In this document: positions 43,973 through 52,824 of the stretch, piece by piece | How the letters are laid out: every line of letters starts with the position of its first letter | Numbering within the stretch: the stretch's first letter is position 1 | Origin: Actinomycetota bacterium | GTDB lineage: Bacteria; Actinomycetota; Actinomycetes; Nanopelagicales; Nanopelagicaceae | Assembly: GCA_027728065.1 (NCBI GenBank) | Contig: JAQBVO010000001.1 | Coordinates: 1-64,000 of the forward strand | Direction: 5' to 3' | Length of the DNA stretch: 64,000 nucleotides | Made by a program: the position numbers and the translations under genes | Notes under the pieces: generated by a model | Told to the model about the DNA's origin: nothing | Databases searched by the model: none | What the model saw: only the letters and a program-made list of their open reading frames with translations

Positions 43973-46654
43973 ATGAACGAAGAGTTGATTCACCCCTTCA
44001 CTTTTGGGGATATGTCACAAAAGGATCTACTCGGTGGGAAAGGTGCCAACTTAGCCGAAATGGTGCGCATCGGATTACCCGTTCCTCCAGGATTTACAAT
44101 CACAACGCATGCATGCAGAGAGTATCTGCGCACTGGCCAGATGCCATCCAGGCTCAATGATCAGATCGATGCGGCGCTTAAAGATTTAGAGATGCAGAGC
44201 GGTAAAAAATTTGGCGGTGTTGACAATCCACTCTTAGTCTCAGTTCGCTCAGGTGCAAAGTTTTCAATGCCAGGGATGATGGAGACGGTATTAAACGTCG
44301 GGATGACGCCTGAGGTTACAGAATCTATGGCCGCCTCATCTGGGAATCCCCGCTTTGCTTGGGACTCCTATCGCCGATTTATTGAGATGTTTGGAAAAAT
44401 CGTTTGTGAGATCTCACCCGATGAGTTTCATAAAGTGCAAGAGCGCATCACATCCTCATCAAGTGCTGAAAATATACAGAACGCAGATGGTGAGAGCCTT
44501 AAACAGCTCTGCGATGGTTTTATTAAGGTTATTACCCTGGCAACGGGTAGAGAGTTTCCACAAGATCCTCGTGAACATTTAATTAGATCGATTGAAGCAG
44601 TCTTTAAATCCTGGAACTCAGAGCGGGCTCAGATGTATCGCAGACGCGAGCGGATTCCCTCTGACTTAGGAACGGCTGTAAATATTCAATCGATGGTCTT
44701 TGGTAACTTAAGTGATGACTCAGGCACAGGTGTTGCATTCACCCGAAATCCATCTACTGGAGAGCTTGGCCGTTACGGCGACTATCTTCAAAAGGCACAG
44801 GGTGAAGATGTAGTTGCAGGAATTCGAACACCTATCTCATTAGATGAGTTTGAGCAGTTGAGCCCTGTCGTTGCAGGCGAATTAGACTCGGTGATGGAGT
44901 TATTAGAGGCTCACTATGAAGATCTCTGTGACATTGAGTTCACTATAGAAAAGGGAAAGCTCTGGATTTTGCAGACGCGTGTGGGTAAACGCACGGCAGA
45001 GGCGGCATTTCGAATCGCACTGCAGTTTGTTGATGAGGGCAGGATTTCAATGGATGAGGCCCTTCGCCGAGTTTCAGGCGATCAGTTAGCGATGTTGATG
45101 TTTCCGCAGTTTGATACATCGGGTCCATTACATGAGATTGCCCGCGGAATCGCTGCATCTCCAGGGGCGGCCGTTGGCGAAGCGGTCTTTGATTCAAAGC
45201 GCGCCTTTGATCTATCAAAATCTGGCAAGAGAGTAATTTTAGTGCGACGAGAAACTAGTCCCGATGACTTAGTTGGAATGGTCGCATCGCAGGGAATTCT
45301 GACAAGCCGTGGCGGTAAGACATCACACGCCGCCGTTGTAGCCCGCGGCATGGGTAAGACTGCAGTCTGTGGCACCGATGCAATCTCAGTAGATGAGCGA
45401 GCGAATTTATTTACTGTCGGGGTTACAACTGTCTATGAAGGCGATCTCATCTCTATCGATGGCACAACGGGGGCGGTGTATTTAGGAGATGTTCCAGTCG
45501 TTGCATCCTCAGTGACATCGTATTTAGAGGGGCGCTTATCGGCCACTTCCGATGAGGCGGCTCCTATCGTTAAAGCCGTTGATCGCATCTTGGTGTATGC
45601 CGATTCAAAGAGAAAACTGCGGGTCCGCACCAATGCAGATACTCCAGAGGATGCAATCCGTGCAAGGATTTTAGGGGCCGAAGGTGTGGGCCTATGTCGC
45701 ACAGAGCATATGTTCTTAGGTCCTCGAAGATCCTATGTTGAGCGTTTAGTGCTGGCAGAAAATGATGATGTTCAACACTCTGTCATCGCAGAGATGGAGC
45801 CGCTACAGCGCGCAGATTTCGTTGGAATTATGATGGCGATGTCAGGTCTGCCAGTGACAATCCGTCTACTTGATCCACCGCTGCATGAGTTCTTACCATC
45901 ACTAGTTGTTTTAAGCTCCGAGATGGCCCGCGCCGAAGCCCTTCATGAAGAGGTATCACCGCGCGATAGGGCTCTGTTTGCAGCCGTTAACCGCCTACAT
46001 GAATCCAATCCAATGCTGGGTCTGCGTGGAGTTCGATTAGGAATTCTTATCCCTGAGCTTTATAAGATGCAGGTTCGAGCCCTTGTCCATGCATTTCTTG
46101 AAGTACGAAAGTTGGGCCATGACCCACGTCCAGAGGTCATGATTCCTTTAGTTGCAACTCAGCGCGAGCTTTTGTATCTGCGCCAGACTCTGGAGGAGGA
46201 GATTGCAAAGACATTTAAAGGCTCAGGAATTAGATATGAGATTCCGATCGGTAGCATGATTGAAACTCCACGTGCGGCAATAACCGCCGATCGCTCCGGT
46301 GTCTACTCCGACTTCTTCTCATTTGGCACAAATGATTTAACCCAACTCACCTGGGCATTTAGCCGCGATGATGTTGAATCGACATTTTTGCCACGATATA
46401 TAGATCTAGAGCTCTTACCCTTTAATCCATTTGAATCTCTGGATGAAGCAGGTGTTGGAATCCTGCTACGTACAGCCGTTGATCTTGCGCGCGGTCTACG
46501 CAGTGATTTTAAATTAGGTGTCTGCGGTGAACATGGTGGAGATCCTCGCAGTATTCACTTCTTTAACTCATTAGGTCTTGACTATGTCTCATGCTCTCCA
46601 TTTCGAGTACCTATTGCTCGCCTTGAATCAGGACGTGCTTCAGTAATTACTTAG
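43973..46654 (+). CDS. ppdK: Pyruvate, phosphate dikinase
   Basis: An 893-residue enzyme interconverting pyruvate, ATP and phosphate with PEP. The N-terminal ATP-grasp part begins FGDMSQKDLLGGKGANLAEM. The central phospho-His domain has GGKTSHAAVVARG near residue 450. The C-terminal PEP/pyruvate barrel includes RLLDPPLHEFLP, MIETPRAA, FGTNDLTQ and CGEHGGD with the catalytic Cys. Two ATGs occur in tandem; the second has 6 bases from GAAAGG. It stands alone and supports gluconeogenesis from pyruvate-yielding substrates such as lactate or propionate. Confidence 0.97.
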   Translation: MNEELIHPFTFGDMSQKDLLGGKGANLAEMVRIGLPVPPGFTITTHACREYLRTGQMPSRLNDQIDAALKDLEMQSGKKFGGVDNPLLVSVRSGAKFSMPGMMETVLNVGMTPEVTESMAASSGNPRFAWDSYRRFIEMFGKIVCEISPDEFHKVQERITSSSSAENIQNADGESLKQLCDGFIKVITLATGREFPQDPREHLIRSIEAVFKSWNSERAQMYRRRERIPSDLGTAVNIQSMVFGNLSDDSGTGVAFTRNPSTGELGRYGDYLQKAQGEDVVAGIRTPISLDEFEQLSPVVAGELDSVMELLEAHYEDLCDIEFTIEKGKLWILQTRVGKRTAEAAFRIALQFVDEGRISMDEALRRVSGDQLAMLMFPQFDTSGPLHEIARGIAASPGAAVGEAVFDSKRAFDLSKSGKRVILVRRETSPDDLVGMVASQGILTSRGGKTSHAAVVARGMGKTAVCGTDAISVDERANLFTVGVTTVYEGDLISIDGTTGAVYLGDVPVVASSVTSYLEGRLSATSDEAAPIVKAVDRILVYADSKRKLRVRTNADTPEDAIRARILGAEGVGLCRTEHMFLGPRRSYVERLVLAENDDVQHSVIAEMEPLQRADFVGIMMAMSGLPVTIRLLDPPLHEFLPSLVVLSSEMARAEALHEEVSPRDRALFAAVNRLHESNPMLGLRGVRLGILIPELYKMQVRALVHAFLEVRKLGHDPRPEVMIPLVATQRELLYLRQTLEEEIAKTFKGSGIRYEIPIGSMIETPRAAITADRSGVYSDFFSFGTNDLTQLTWAFSRDDVESTFLPRYIDLELLPFNPFESLDEAGVGILLRTAVDLARGLRSDFKLGVCGEHGGDPRSIHFFNSLGLDYVSCSPFRVPIARLESGRASVIT

Positions 46655-46697
46655 AATTGGCAAAGGCAGAATTAATTGTTAGGCTAGTTCGACATGG

Positions 46698-46716
46698 CTT
46701 GACTATTGGTGTCAAG
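46698..46716. promoter_or_regulatory. Inverted repeat upstream of the second SDR gene
   Basis: CTTGAC and GTCAAG are separated by TATTGGT, 45 bases before the gene. It may be an operator, or overlap a -35 element (TTGAC). No T run follows it, so it is not a terminator for ppdK. Confidence 0.3.
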
Positions 46717-46761
46717 TCAAATGGCTTCGAGACTCAGATTTAAACAATTGAGGAGAAAATA

Positions 46762-47520
46762 ATGACGAGTAATCTCAATAGTTTTGATGGTCAAACTGTT
46801 TTAATTGTTGGAGCAGCCAGTGGTATTGGTCGGGCCACTGCAACACTGATTCAATCCAGGGGCGGCAAAGTTATAATTGTAGATGTTGATATTTCAGGAT
46901 TAAACTCATTAGCAAAAGAGTTGTTACTTGATCAAAAGCAAGTCAAAAGCACTGATTTAGGTAATCAAGAGAGTATTAAAACTCTCATTGCCTCGGTTAT
47001 TGCAGAGAATGCTCAGATTCATGCGGTAATCAATTCTGCAGGAGTGGTGGGCCCAACAAATACAAAGGCCGAGGATATTGAATGGGCCGCCTTCGAGCGA
47101 ACTGTCACTATTAATCTATTTGGAGCAATTTGGTTAACCCAAGCGATTCTTCCGCATATGAAAGCGAATAAATATGGTCGTATCGCACATGTTGCTTCAA
47201 TCGCCGGTAAAGAAGGTAACCCAGGAATGCACGCCTACAACACTTCCAAGGCAGGCATGATTGGTTTTATTAAGGGAATTGGCAAAGAAGTTGCTAGCGA
47301 AGGAATTGTGATTAATGCGCTAGCTCCGGCAGTGATAAGGACACCAATGAATGCGGATACGAGTGATGCGACGCTCAAGTACATGCTTGAGCGAATTCCC
47401 ATGGGGCGTGTTGGTGAGCCCGAAGAGGCGGCAGAGATGCTGGCTTTCATGGCATCGAGAGCCTGTTCATTCACAACGGGCTTCACCTTTGATGCTTCGG
47501 GGGGACGAGCGACTTACTGA
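46762..47520 (+). CDS. Short-chain dehydrogenase/reductase
   Basis: A 252-residue classical SDR. The cofactor loop GAASGIGRAT lies at residues 17-26, NSAG near 92, catalytic Ser in HVASIAG and YNTSK near 157. The C-terminus FTTGFTFDASGGRATY is typical. This is the FabG-like group; an NAD enzyme acting on a sugar alcohol or hydroxyacyl substrate is likely. GAGGAG lies 7 bases upstream. It is a single gene between ppdK and the DinG helicase, whose own -10 box begins right after its stop. Confidence 0.92.
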   Translation: MTSNLNSFDGQTVLIVGAASGIGRATATLIQSRGGKVIIVDVDISGLNSLAKELLLDQKQVKSTDLGNQESIKTLIASVIAENAQIHAVINSAGVVGPTNTKAEDIEWAAFERTVTINLFGAIWLTQAILPHMKANKYGRIAHVASIAGKEGNPGMHAYNTSKAGMIGFIKGIGKEVASEGIVINALAPAVIRTPMNADTSDATLKYMLERIPMGRVGEPEEAAEMLAFMASRACSFTTGFTFDASGGRATY

Positions 47521-47521
47521 C

Positions 47522-47527
47522 TAAAGT
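47522..47527 (+). promoter_or_regulatory. -10 box of a leaderless transcript (DinG-type helicase)
   Basis: TAAAGT followed by 7 bases and the ATG at 47535. There is no Shine-Dalgarno. Confidence 0.5.
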
Positions 47528-47534
47528 TGGGCCC

Positions 47535-49526
47535 ATGAGTGATATGTCTACCAAAGTGCGCCAAGCACTCGATGCTGCAATCACTGCAATCGGCGGTGCA
47601 CCGCGTGGGGGCCAGATTGAGATGGCCGAGGCCGTTGCCAATGCACTCACCGATCGCCATCACTTAATGGTCCAGGCCGGCACGGGAACGGGCAAATCTC
47701 TGGCCTATTTAATTCCACCACTTGTCCATGGCCGCAAGACCCTGGTTGCAACGGCCACGTTGGCGCTGCAACGCCAATTAATTGAGCGGGATCTACCTGC
47801 CATTGTTCCAGCGTTAGAAAAGGTATTAGGTCGTGAGATCTCCTATGCAATCTATAAGGGGGTCGGTAACTACATCTGTCTGGCGAAGATGAATAGCGAA
47901 GAGCCAGATCCCGATGGCGAAATGATGTTGGGTATCTCTTCGCTGGAAAAAGATGCCAAGCGCTTACATGAATGGGCGGCAAAGCCTGGCGTATCGGGTG
48001 ATCGCGATGATGCCCCCGAGGTCGATAGGCGAGTCTGGGCGGCGAACTCTGTATCGGGCCGTGAATGTGTAGGGGCCGATATATGCGCATATGGTCCACA
48101 ATGCTTTGCAGCTAAGGCAAAAGGCAAGGCGCAGACGGCCGACATTGTCGTGACTAACCACACTCTGCTTGCCATTGAAATCGTTGATTCGCATCCGATC
48201 TTGCCAGATCGTGACGCAGTTGTACTGGACGAGGCACACGAGTTTATGGATCGTGCAACACAGGCGGTCAGCGAAGAGCTCACATCGGCCCGTGTTTTGC
48301 GCGCATCGGCTATGGCGCGCAAGTTCATGCCGGGCCGGCTCGCAGATGCGCTGCATAAAGCGGCCAATGGGTTTCACGAATCGATGCTCGATTACGGCCA
48401 ATCCATTCGTGGAGATTTGGGTGCGCAGATGCGCCTGGATCAAATCCCACAATCACTCGAATCCCCGATTCGAAAGGTTCGCGAGAGTGCACAGGCAATT
48501 ACACAGTTTCTTTCAGCCGATGACGAAATTATTGATACCGATGTTTTAGCCGAGCGCGCACGTGTAAAAGGTGCGGTCAATGAGATATCAACAACAGCGG
48601 CGATAATGTTAAAACTCAGTGATGGCTTTGTCCTGTGGTATGAACCAACTTTTTCAACTCTACATTTAGCGCCGCTGTCGGTATCTGATGTGTTGCGTGA
48701 AAACATGCTCAAACAAACCCCGGTCATTGCAACATCGGCGACATTGACTGTGGGTAATTCATTTAACGCATTAGCAAAGAGCCTTGGCTTCTTAGTCGGT
48801 GATGATTTAAATACCGACTTCAGTGATAGCGAGTTAGATCCAGGCAATGTAAAGATGGTAGATGTTGGATCTCCCTTTGATTTTGCTAATCAAGGTGTTT
48901 TATATCTGCCAAAACATCTGCCAGAGCCCGGCCGTGATGGTCCAAGTATCGAAGTTCTTACCGAACTAGGCGAGTTAATCGATGCTGCGGGTGGGCGCAC
49001 TCTGGCGCTATTTTCATCCTGGCGAGGGGTAGAGGCGGCCGATGCGCACTTGCGCACAGTCTTAGCCGAACTTCCAATAAAGATATTCACACAAAAGCGG
49101 GGCGATTCAGTTGGTCCACTCGTTGAAAAATTTGCCAAGGATCCAACTTCGATTCTGCTCGGAACACTCTCGCTCTGGCAGGGCGTAGATGTTCCAGGTT
49201 CATCTTGCATCTTGGTGGCTATTGATCGCATTCCATTTCCACGCCCCGATGAGCCGGTGATGTCGGCGCGCGCCGCCGCCGCAGATGCCGCAGGTGGAAG
49301 TGGGTTTATGCAGGTCTCGCTGCCGCGGGCAGCACTGCTTTTAGCACAGGGGACGGGCCGCTTAATTAGATCAGTTCAGGATCGAGGTGTTGTAGCGATT
49401 TTAGATTCGCGCATCATTACCAAGCGATATGGCTCCGTACTTTTAAACTCAATGCCACCATTATGGAGAACCTCAGATAAGGATGTAGTTCGCCAATCAC
49501 TCCAGCGATTGAAGGAGGGCCTTTAG
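47535..49526 (+). CDS. dinG: DinG/XPD-type ATP-dependent DNA helicase
   Basis: A 663-residue superfamily 2 helicase. Walker A is AGTGTGKSLAYL near residue 42, and the DEAH box is VLDEAHEF near 235. Between them lie four Cys (CLAKMNSEE, then CVGADICAYGPQC) that would hold the 4Fe-4S cluster of the XPD family. C-terminal motifs include LGTLSLWQGVDVPG and QGTGRLIRS. It unwinds D-loops, R-loops or damaged forks with 5'-3' polarity. Its end overlaps the convergent Nudix gene by 30 bases. Long frames on the opposite strand are shadows. Confidence 0.93.
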   Translation: MSDMSTKVRQALDAAITAIGGAPRGGQIEMAEAVANALTDRHHLMVQAGTGTGKSLAYLIPPLVHGRKTLVATATLALQRQLIERDLPAIVPALEKVLGREISYAIYKGVGNYICLAKMNSEEPDPDGEMMLGISSLEKDAKRLHEWAAKPGVSGDRDDAPEVDRRVWAANSVSGRECVGADICAYGPQCFAAKAKGKAQTADIVVTNHTLLAIEIVDSHPILPDRDAVVLDEAHEFMDRATQAVSEELTSARVLRASAMARKFMPGRLADALHKAANGFHESMLDYGQSIRGDLGAQMRLDQIPQSLESPIRKVRESAQAITQFLSADDEIIDTDVLAERARVKGAVNEISTTAAIMLKLSDGFVLWYEPTFSTLHLAPLSVSDVLRENMLKQTPVIATSATLTVGNSFNALAKSLGFLVGDDLNTDFSDSELDPGNVKMVDVGSPFDFANQGVLYLPKHLPEPGRDGPSIEVLTELGELIDAAGGRTLALFSSWRGVEAADAHLRTVLAELPIKIFTQKRGDSVGPLVEKFAKDPTSILLGTLSLWQGVDVPGSSCILVAIDRIPFPRPDEPVMSARAAAADAAGGSGFMQVSLPRAALLLAQGTGRLIRSVQDRGVVAILDSRIITKRYGSVLLNSMPPLWRTSDKDVVRQSLQRLKEGL

Positions 49527-49955
49527 TTCGGGCCACGTCTTTGCAAAGCTAGGATGTAGATTTAATTTCTGCGCATCATCTATATCTACCCAGCAGAGTT
49601 GGTGGGACTCATCATTTATTTCGTGGGCAATTAATTCCGCCGTTGCACGCGCAATCACCGTCTCATATCGCCAGTTGCCGTGGTCATCGCTAAAAGTCTC
49701 TAGAGGAAATATAAACTGTGGATCGATTCCAGTCTCTTCAACCGCCTCACGAATTGCCCCTTGAATAACGCTCTCATGGCTATCGCGAGCGCCTCCCGGT
49801 ATTCCCCATGTATCGCCATTGTGCACCCATGGTGCTCGGTGTTGCAAAAGAATCTGGTGATTTCGCACTAATAAGATTCCAGCGGCGCCGTTTAACCCCC
49901 AGTGTTTATTTCCACAGTCGCAATCAATCCAGCCATCACCATCTCGCGCCACCAT
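49497..49955 (-). CDS. Nudix hydrolase
   Basis: A 152-residue Nudix protein. The box GGARDSHESVIQGAIREAVEE in part matches GX5EX7REUXEEXGU exactly, followed by TGI, near residues 54-77. A short N-terminal CDCGNKHWGLNGAAGI segment, common in actinobacterial homologues, may bind zinc. It hydrolyses a nucleoside diphosphate linked to another group; the substrate is not evident. It is divergent from the secreted PKD-like protein gene. Confidence 0.93.
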   Translation of the reverse strand: MVARDGDGWIDCDCGNKHWGLNGAAGILLVRNHQILLQHRAPWVHNGDTWGIPGGARDSHESVIQGAIREAVEETGIDPQFIFPLETFSDDHGNWRYETVIARATAELIAHEINDESHQLCWVDIDDAQKLNLHPSFAKTWPELKALLQSLE

Positions 49956-49973
49956 CAGCCAAGAGTGTCACAA

Positions 49974-49982
49974 CTATCCACA
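49974..49982. promoter_or_regulatory. DnaA-box-like sequence
   Basis: CTATCCACA differs by one base from the DnaA 9-mer TTATCCACA. It lies between the divergent Nudix and PKD-like genes. A single near-match may be chance. Confidence 0.3.
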
Positions 49983-50022
49983 GTTAGTATGCCCAGTTGG
50001 GCGCTAGGTCGGTGCGCATACT

Positions 50023-50028
50023 TATCCT
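50023..50028 (+). promoter_or_regulatory. -10 box of a leaderless transcript (PKD-like protein)
   Basis: TATCCT, 7 bases, then ATG at 50036. This supports that start over an upstream in-frame one at 49997. Confidence 0.4.
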
Positions 50029-50035
50029 CTGGCGT

Positions 50036-50731
50036 ATGAGAGCCCCAATAATCCTTATTTTTACCCTGCTTTTTACTCTCCCTCCCGCCGCCTCTGCCGA
50101 GTGCAGCGATACGGCATGCGTTGATGTCTACACCGAGGACAACCAGATAATTATCCAAGCCCACAAAGGCAACGGCACATCTACAACGAAGAAGGCCCCA
50201 CAAGCCAAGCCATCACCAACTCCTACCCTGTGGTTTCCACCCAAGCCATCACCTAGGCCCTATATAAAGCGCAGCTATAAACCCCGCACCGCCAAGCCAA
50301 AGAGTGCGACAGAGCGGGTCAATCTGCGCGATCGTTTAACTAAGTTAGTTCCAACGGCCGGCATAGCTTTCCAACCCGAATTTCAAGCACTTCGCAACGT
50401 TCCAGTTATTTTCTGGGTAGATGTGCCGGCGCTTTTTCAAAGCCGCGTCAATATCATCGGTGAGAGCGTTGATGTTGCACTGCGTCCAGGCTTTATCTGG
50501 TCCTACGGCGATGGATCAACCTGGGCAACGACCGAAACTGGTGCGCCATATCCCAATCAAAAGATTACGCACACATATTCAGCCCCTGGCACATATGTAG
50601 TAACTCTCTTAACAACATGGAATGGCAGCTTCACACATAACGGCGCAGTACGAGCAATAACAGGAGAGATTGTAAATGCCTCGGTGGCAACCGTCACCGT
50701 TGTATCGGCCCCTACCCGCTTTACGAAATGA
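50036..50731 (+). CDS. Secreted protein with PKD-like domain
   Basis: A protein of about 231 residues. The signal peptide is MRAPIILIFTLLFTLPPAASA with cleavage before ECSDTAC. It is followed by a Pro/Ser/Thr/Lys-rich linker (about 45-95) and a C-terminal beta domain with GFIWSYGDGSTW and HTYSAPGTYVVTLLTTW, the hallmark loops of PKD domains. It is exported and may stay near the cell wall. I do not recognise a specific family or enzyme activity. Its stop is 7 bases before the DUF4192 start, so both may be on one transcript. Confidence 0.75.
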   Translation: MRAPIILIFTLLFTLPPAASAECSDTACVDVYTEDNQIIIQAHKGNGTSTTKKAPQAKPSPTPTLWFPPKPSPRPYIKRSYKPRTAKPKSATERVNLRDRLTKLVPTAGIAFQPEFQALRNVPVIFWVDVPALFQSRVNIIGESVDVALRPGFIWSYGDGSTWATTETGAPYPNQKITHTYSAPGTYVVTLLTTWNGSFTHNGAVRAITGEIVNASVATVTVVSAPTRFTK

Positions 50732-50738
50732 GAAGGTT

Positions 50739-51284
50739 ATGACAACTGGAAAAGAGGCTCTATCGATTGCATCGACAGAGCAGGCACACGATGCAGCATT
50801 TATCACCTTGGTTAATAGCTTTGCAGTAGAAGAGGGCTCTTTCGATATCAATAGATACCAACGCGATGGTGCAACTGCCGTCATCGATTTAGCCGTCGAG
50901 TTTGAGAGATTCGGCGAATCCTCTAGTTCAGAAAATATCGCAAAAGTTCTAGGGCACCTTAGCGATATTCAGGTACGCGATTTTGCGCTGGGCTCACATA
51001 AGGTCGATAGCTTTGAGAACTATTGCTCGATGTGGCATTACTTATTACAGATCGCCCCGGCTGGATATGTGGCACCTGTGGCCTGTCTCTTTGCAACCCT
51101 TGCCTATGAACGGGGCGATACAGCCCTGGCCTACCGCGCACTAGATCGGGCTAGCCTGGATCAACCCGCATACTCGCTGACGATTTTGTTGCGCCGCGTC
51201 TTTGGTTCGGGCTGGCCGAGCGCAGCCTTTGCCGCGATGCGTAGCGAGCTTCACCCCCAAGTCACCGCCGGTATTTTCCATTAG
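50739..51284 (+). CDS. DUF4192-domain protein
   Basis: A 181-residue protein recognised by the DUF4192 C-terminal pattern. It has a WHYLLQIAPAGYVAPVACLFATLAYERGD-like region (about 105-135), then LAYRALDRASLDQPAYSLT. This family occurs in actinobacteria, often near the principal sigma factor, as it does here. It is shorter than the 300-400 residues usual for the family and seems to lack the N-terminal half. AGAAGG lies 2 bases before the ATG, which is close. Function is unknown. Confidence 0.75.
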   Translation: MTTGKEALSIASTEQAHDAAFITLVNSFAVEEGSFDINRYQRDGATAVIDLAVEFERFGESSSSENIAKVLGHLSDIQVRDFALGSHKVDSFENYCSMWHYLLQIAPAGYVAPVACLFATLAYERGDTALAYRALDRASLDQPAYSLTILLRRVFGSGWPSAAFAAMRSELHPQVTAGIFH

Positions 51285-51310
51285 CGCAGCCCTTATGTTA
51301 TAGTCTGCTC

Positions 51311-51430
51311 AGGTCATGAGTTCTAGTACATAGCCCCGGCTTGCTAGACGGCAACCCTCCACCACGGTGGGGTGCTCCGGGTGAAGACCAGGTCGATAGC
51401 AACAATGCCATTGATAAGCGTGGATCACTC
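51311..51430 (+). promoter_or_regulatory. SAM-IV riboswitch
   Basis: Strong match to the actinobacterial SAM-IV class: GGTCATGAG at 51312, then AGCCCCGGCTTGCTAG, GGCAACCCTCC at 51350 and GGTGGGGTGCTCCGGGTGAAG, with closing GACC at 51386 pairing with GGTC at 51312. The 3' part (GGTCGATAGCAACAATGCC) should form the extra helix and pseudoknot of this class. It precedes metY-metX, which would be turned down when S-adenosylmethionine is abundant. The 3' limit is approximate. Confidence 0.93.
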
Positions 51431-51501
51431 ACAAAGTATCCATGGTGCCAATCTCGGCATATACACGTGAGTGGTCCCATAACTGGGAGGAATGTTAAGA
51501 A

Positions 51502-52824
51502 ATGTCAACGTTTACATTTGAAGAGGCCGCCTTTGAAACCCGTCAGATTCACGCCGGGCAGGTTGCAGATCCAACAACTGGCGCTCGCGCGCTACCGCTC
51601 TATCAGACAACTGCATATCAGTTCCGCGATACAAAACATGCCGCGGATTTATTTGGATTAGCAGAGCTTGGAAATATCTACACCCGCATCATGAATCCAA
51701 CGCAGGATGTTGTTGAAAAGCGAATCGCATCTCTTGAAGGTGGCGTTGCAGCTCTTCTCTTATCATCGGGATCTGCGGCAACAGCATTTGCAGTCCTAGC
51801 CGTTGCAACGGCTGGTGATCACATAGTCTCATCGAAGTATCTCTATGGCGGAACCTACAACTTGTTCCACTACACGCTACCAACCTTTGGTGTAGAGGTT
51901 ACTTTCGTTGATAATCCCAATGACCCAGCGGAGTGGGCAAAGGCAGTGCGCCCTAATACAAAGGCGTTTTTCGGTGAGACTATTTCAAATCCCAACAATG
52001 AAATTTTAGATATCGCAACTGTGGCCAAAGTTGCACATGAAAACCATGTGCCGTTCATTGTCGATAACACCGTTGCAACACCATATCTGATTAAGCCCAT
52101 CGAATTCGGCGCAGATGTCGTTGTGCACTCGGCGACTAAGTTTTTATCTGGCCATGGCAATGTAATTGTCGGTGCGATTGTAGATTCAGGTAACTTTGAC
52201 TATGCCCTCTATCCAGAGAAGTTCACCAGCTTTAACACACCAGACCCTTCGTATCACGGCCTGGTCTATGCCCAAGCCCTGGGTGTTGGCAGTGCATTTG
52301 GTGCGAACTTGGCATACATATTCAAGATTCGCTTGACATTGCTACGCGATATAGGCGCAGCCGTGAGCCCATTTAATGCATGGCTGCTTGCACAGGGTCT
52401 TGAGACTCTGACACTTCGCGTCAAGGCGCATGTAGAGAACGCAAAGAACATTGCAACATGGCTGGCTAACCACCCACAGGTAGAAAAGGTCTACTACTCA
52501 TCTCTTCCAAACTCGCCATACAACAAACTGGCCACTAAGTACGTGCCTAAGGGCTCGGGCTCGGTATTCTCCTTTGAAATCAAGGGTGGAATCGAGGCCG
52601 GTAAAAAGTTTATTGAAGGGCTCACACTACACTCACACGTTGCCAACATTGGAGATGTGCGATCACTTGTTATTCACCCAGCATCCACGACACATTCGCA
52701 GTTATCACCAGATGAGTTATTAAATACAGGTGTCACACCTGGTTTGATCCGCTTATCGGTAGGCCTTGAAGATATCGAGGATATTAAGGCAGATCTTACG
52801 GATGGCTTTGCAGCAGCTAAATAA
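51502..52824 (+). CDS. metY: O-acetylhomoserine sulfhydrylase
   Basis: A 440-residue PLP enzyme that makes homocysteine from O-acetylhomoserine and sulfide. The Cys/Met-metabolism PP fold is shown by LYQTTAYQF near residue 34, LEGGVAALLLSSGSAA, and SATKFLSGHGNVIVG near 210, where the Lys binds PLP. The length above 420 residues and pairing with metX favour MetY over cystathionine gamma-synthase. GGGAGGAATG precedes the ATG. metX begins at the next base after the stop. Both are under the SAM-IV riboswitch. Confidence 0.96.
   Translation: MSTFTFEEAAFETRQIHAGQVADPTTGARALPLYQTTAYQFRDTKHAADLFGLAELGNIYTRIMNPTQDVVEKRIASLEGGVAALLLSSGSAATAFAVLAVATAGDHIVSSKYLYGGTYNLFHYTLPTFGVEVTFVDNPNDPAEWAKAVRPNTKAFFGETISNPNNEILDIATVAKVAHENHVPFIVDNTVATPYLIKPIEFGADVVVHSATKFLSGHGNVIVGAIVDSGNFDYALYPEKFTSFNTPDPSYHGLVYAQALGVGSAFGANLAYIFKIRLTLLRDIGAAVSPFNAWLLAQGLETLTLRVKAHVENAKNIATWLANHPQVEKVYYSSLPNSPYNKLATKYVPKGSGSVFSFEIKGGIEAGKKFIEGLTLHSHVANIGDVRSLVIHPASTTHSQLSPDELLNTGVTPGLIRLSVGLEDIEDIKADLTDGFAAAK

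Noticed and set aside
47647-48452. Three long minus-strand frames (150-165 codons) opposite the DinG gene
   Set aside because: They overlap each other and a clear helicase on the other strand, have no recognisable domains, and are rich in residues expected from antisense of the coding frame.
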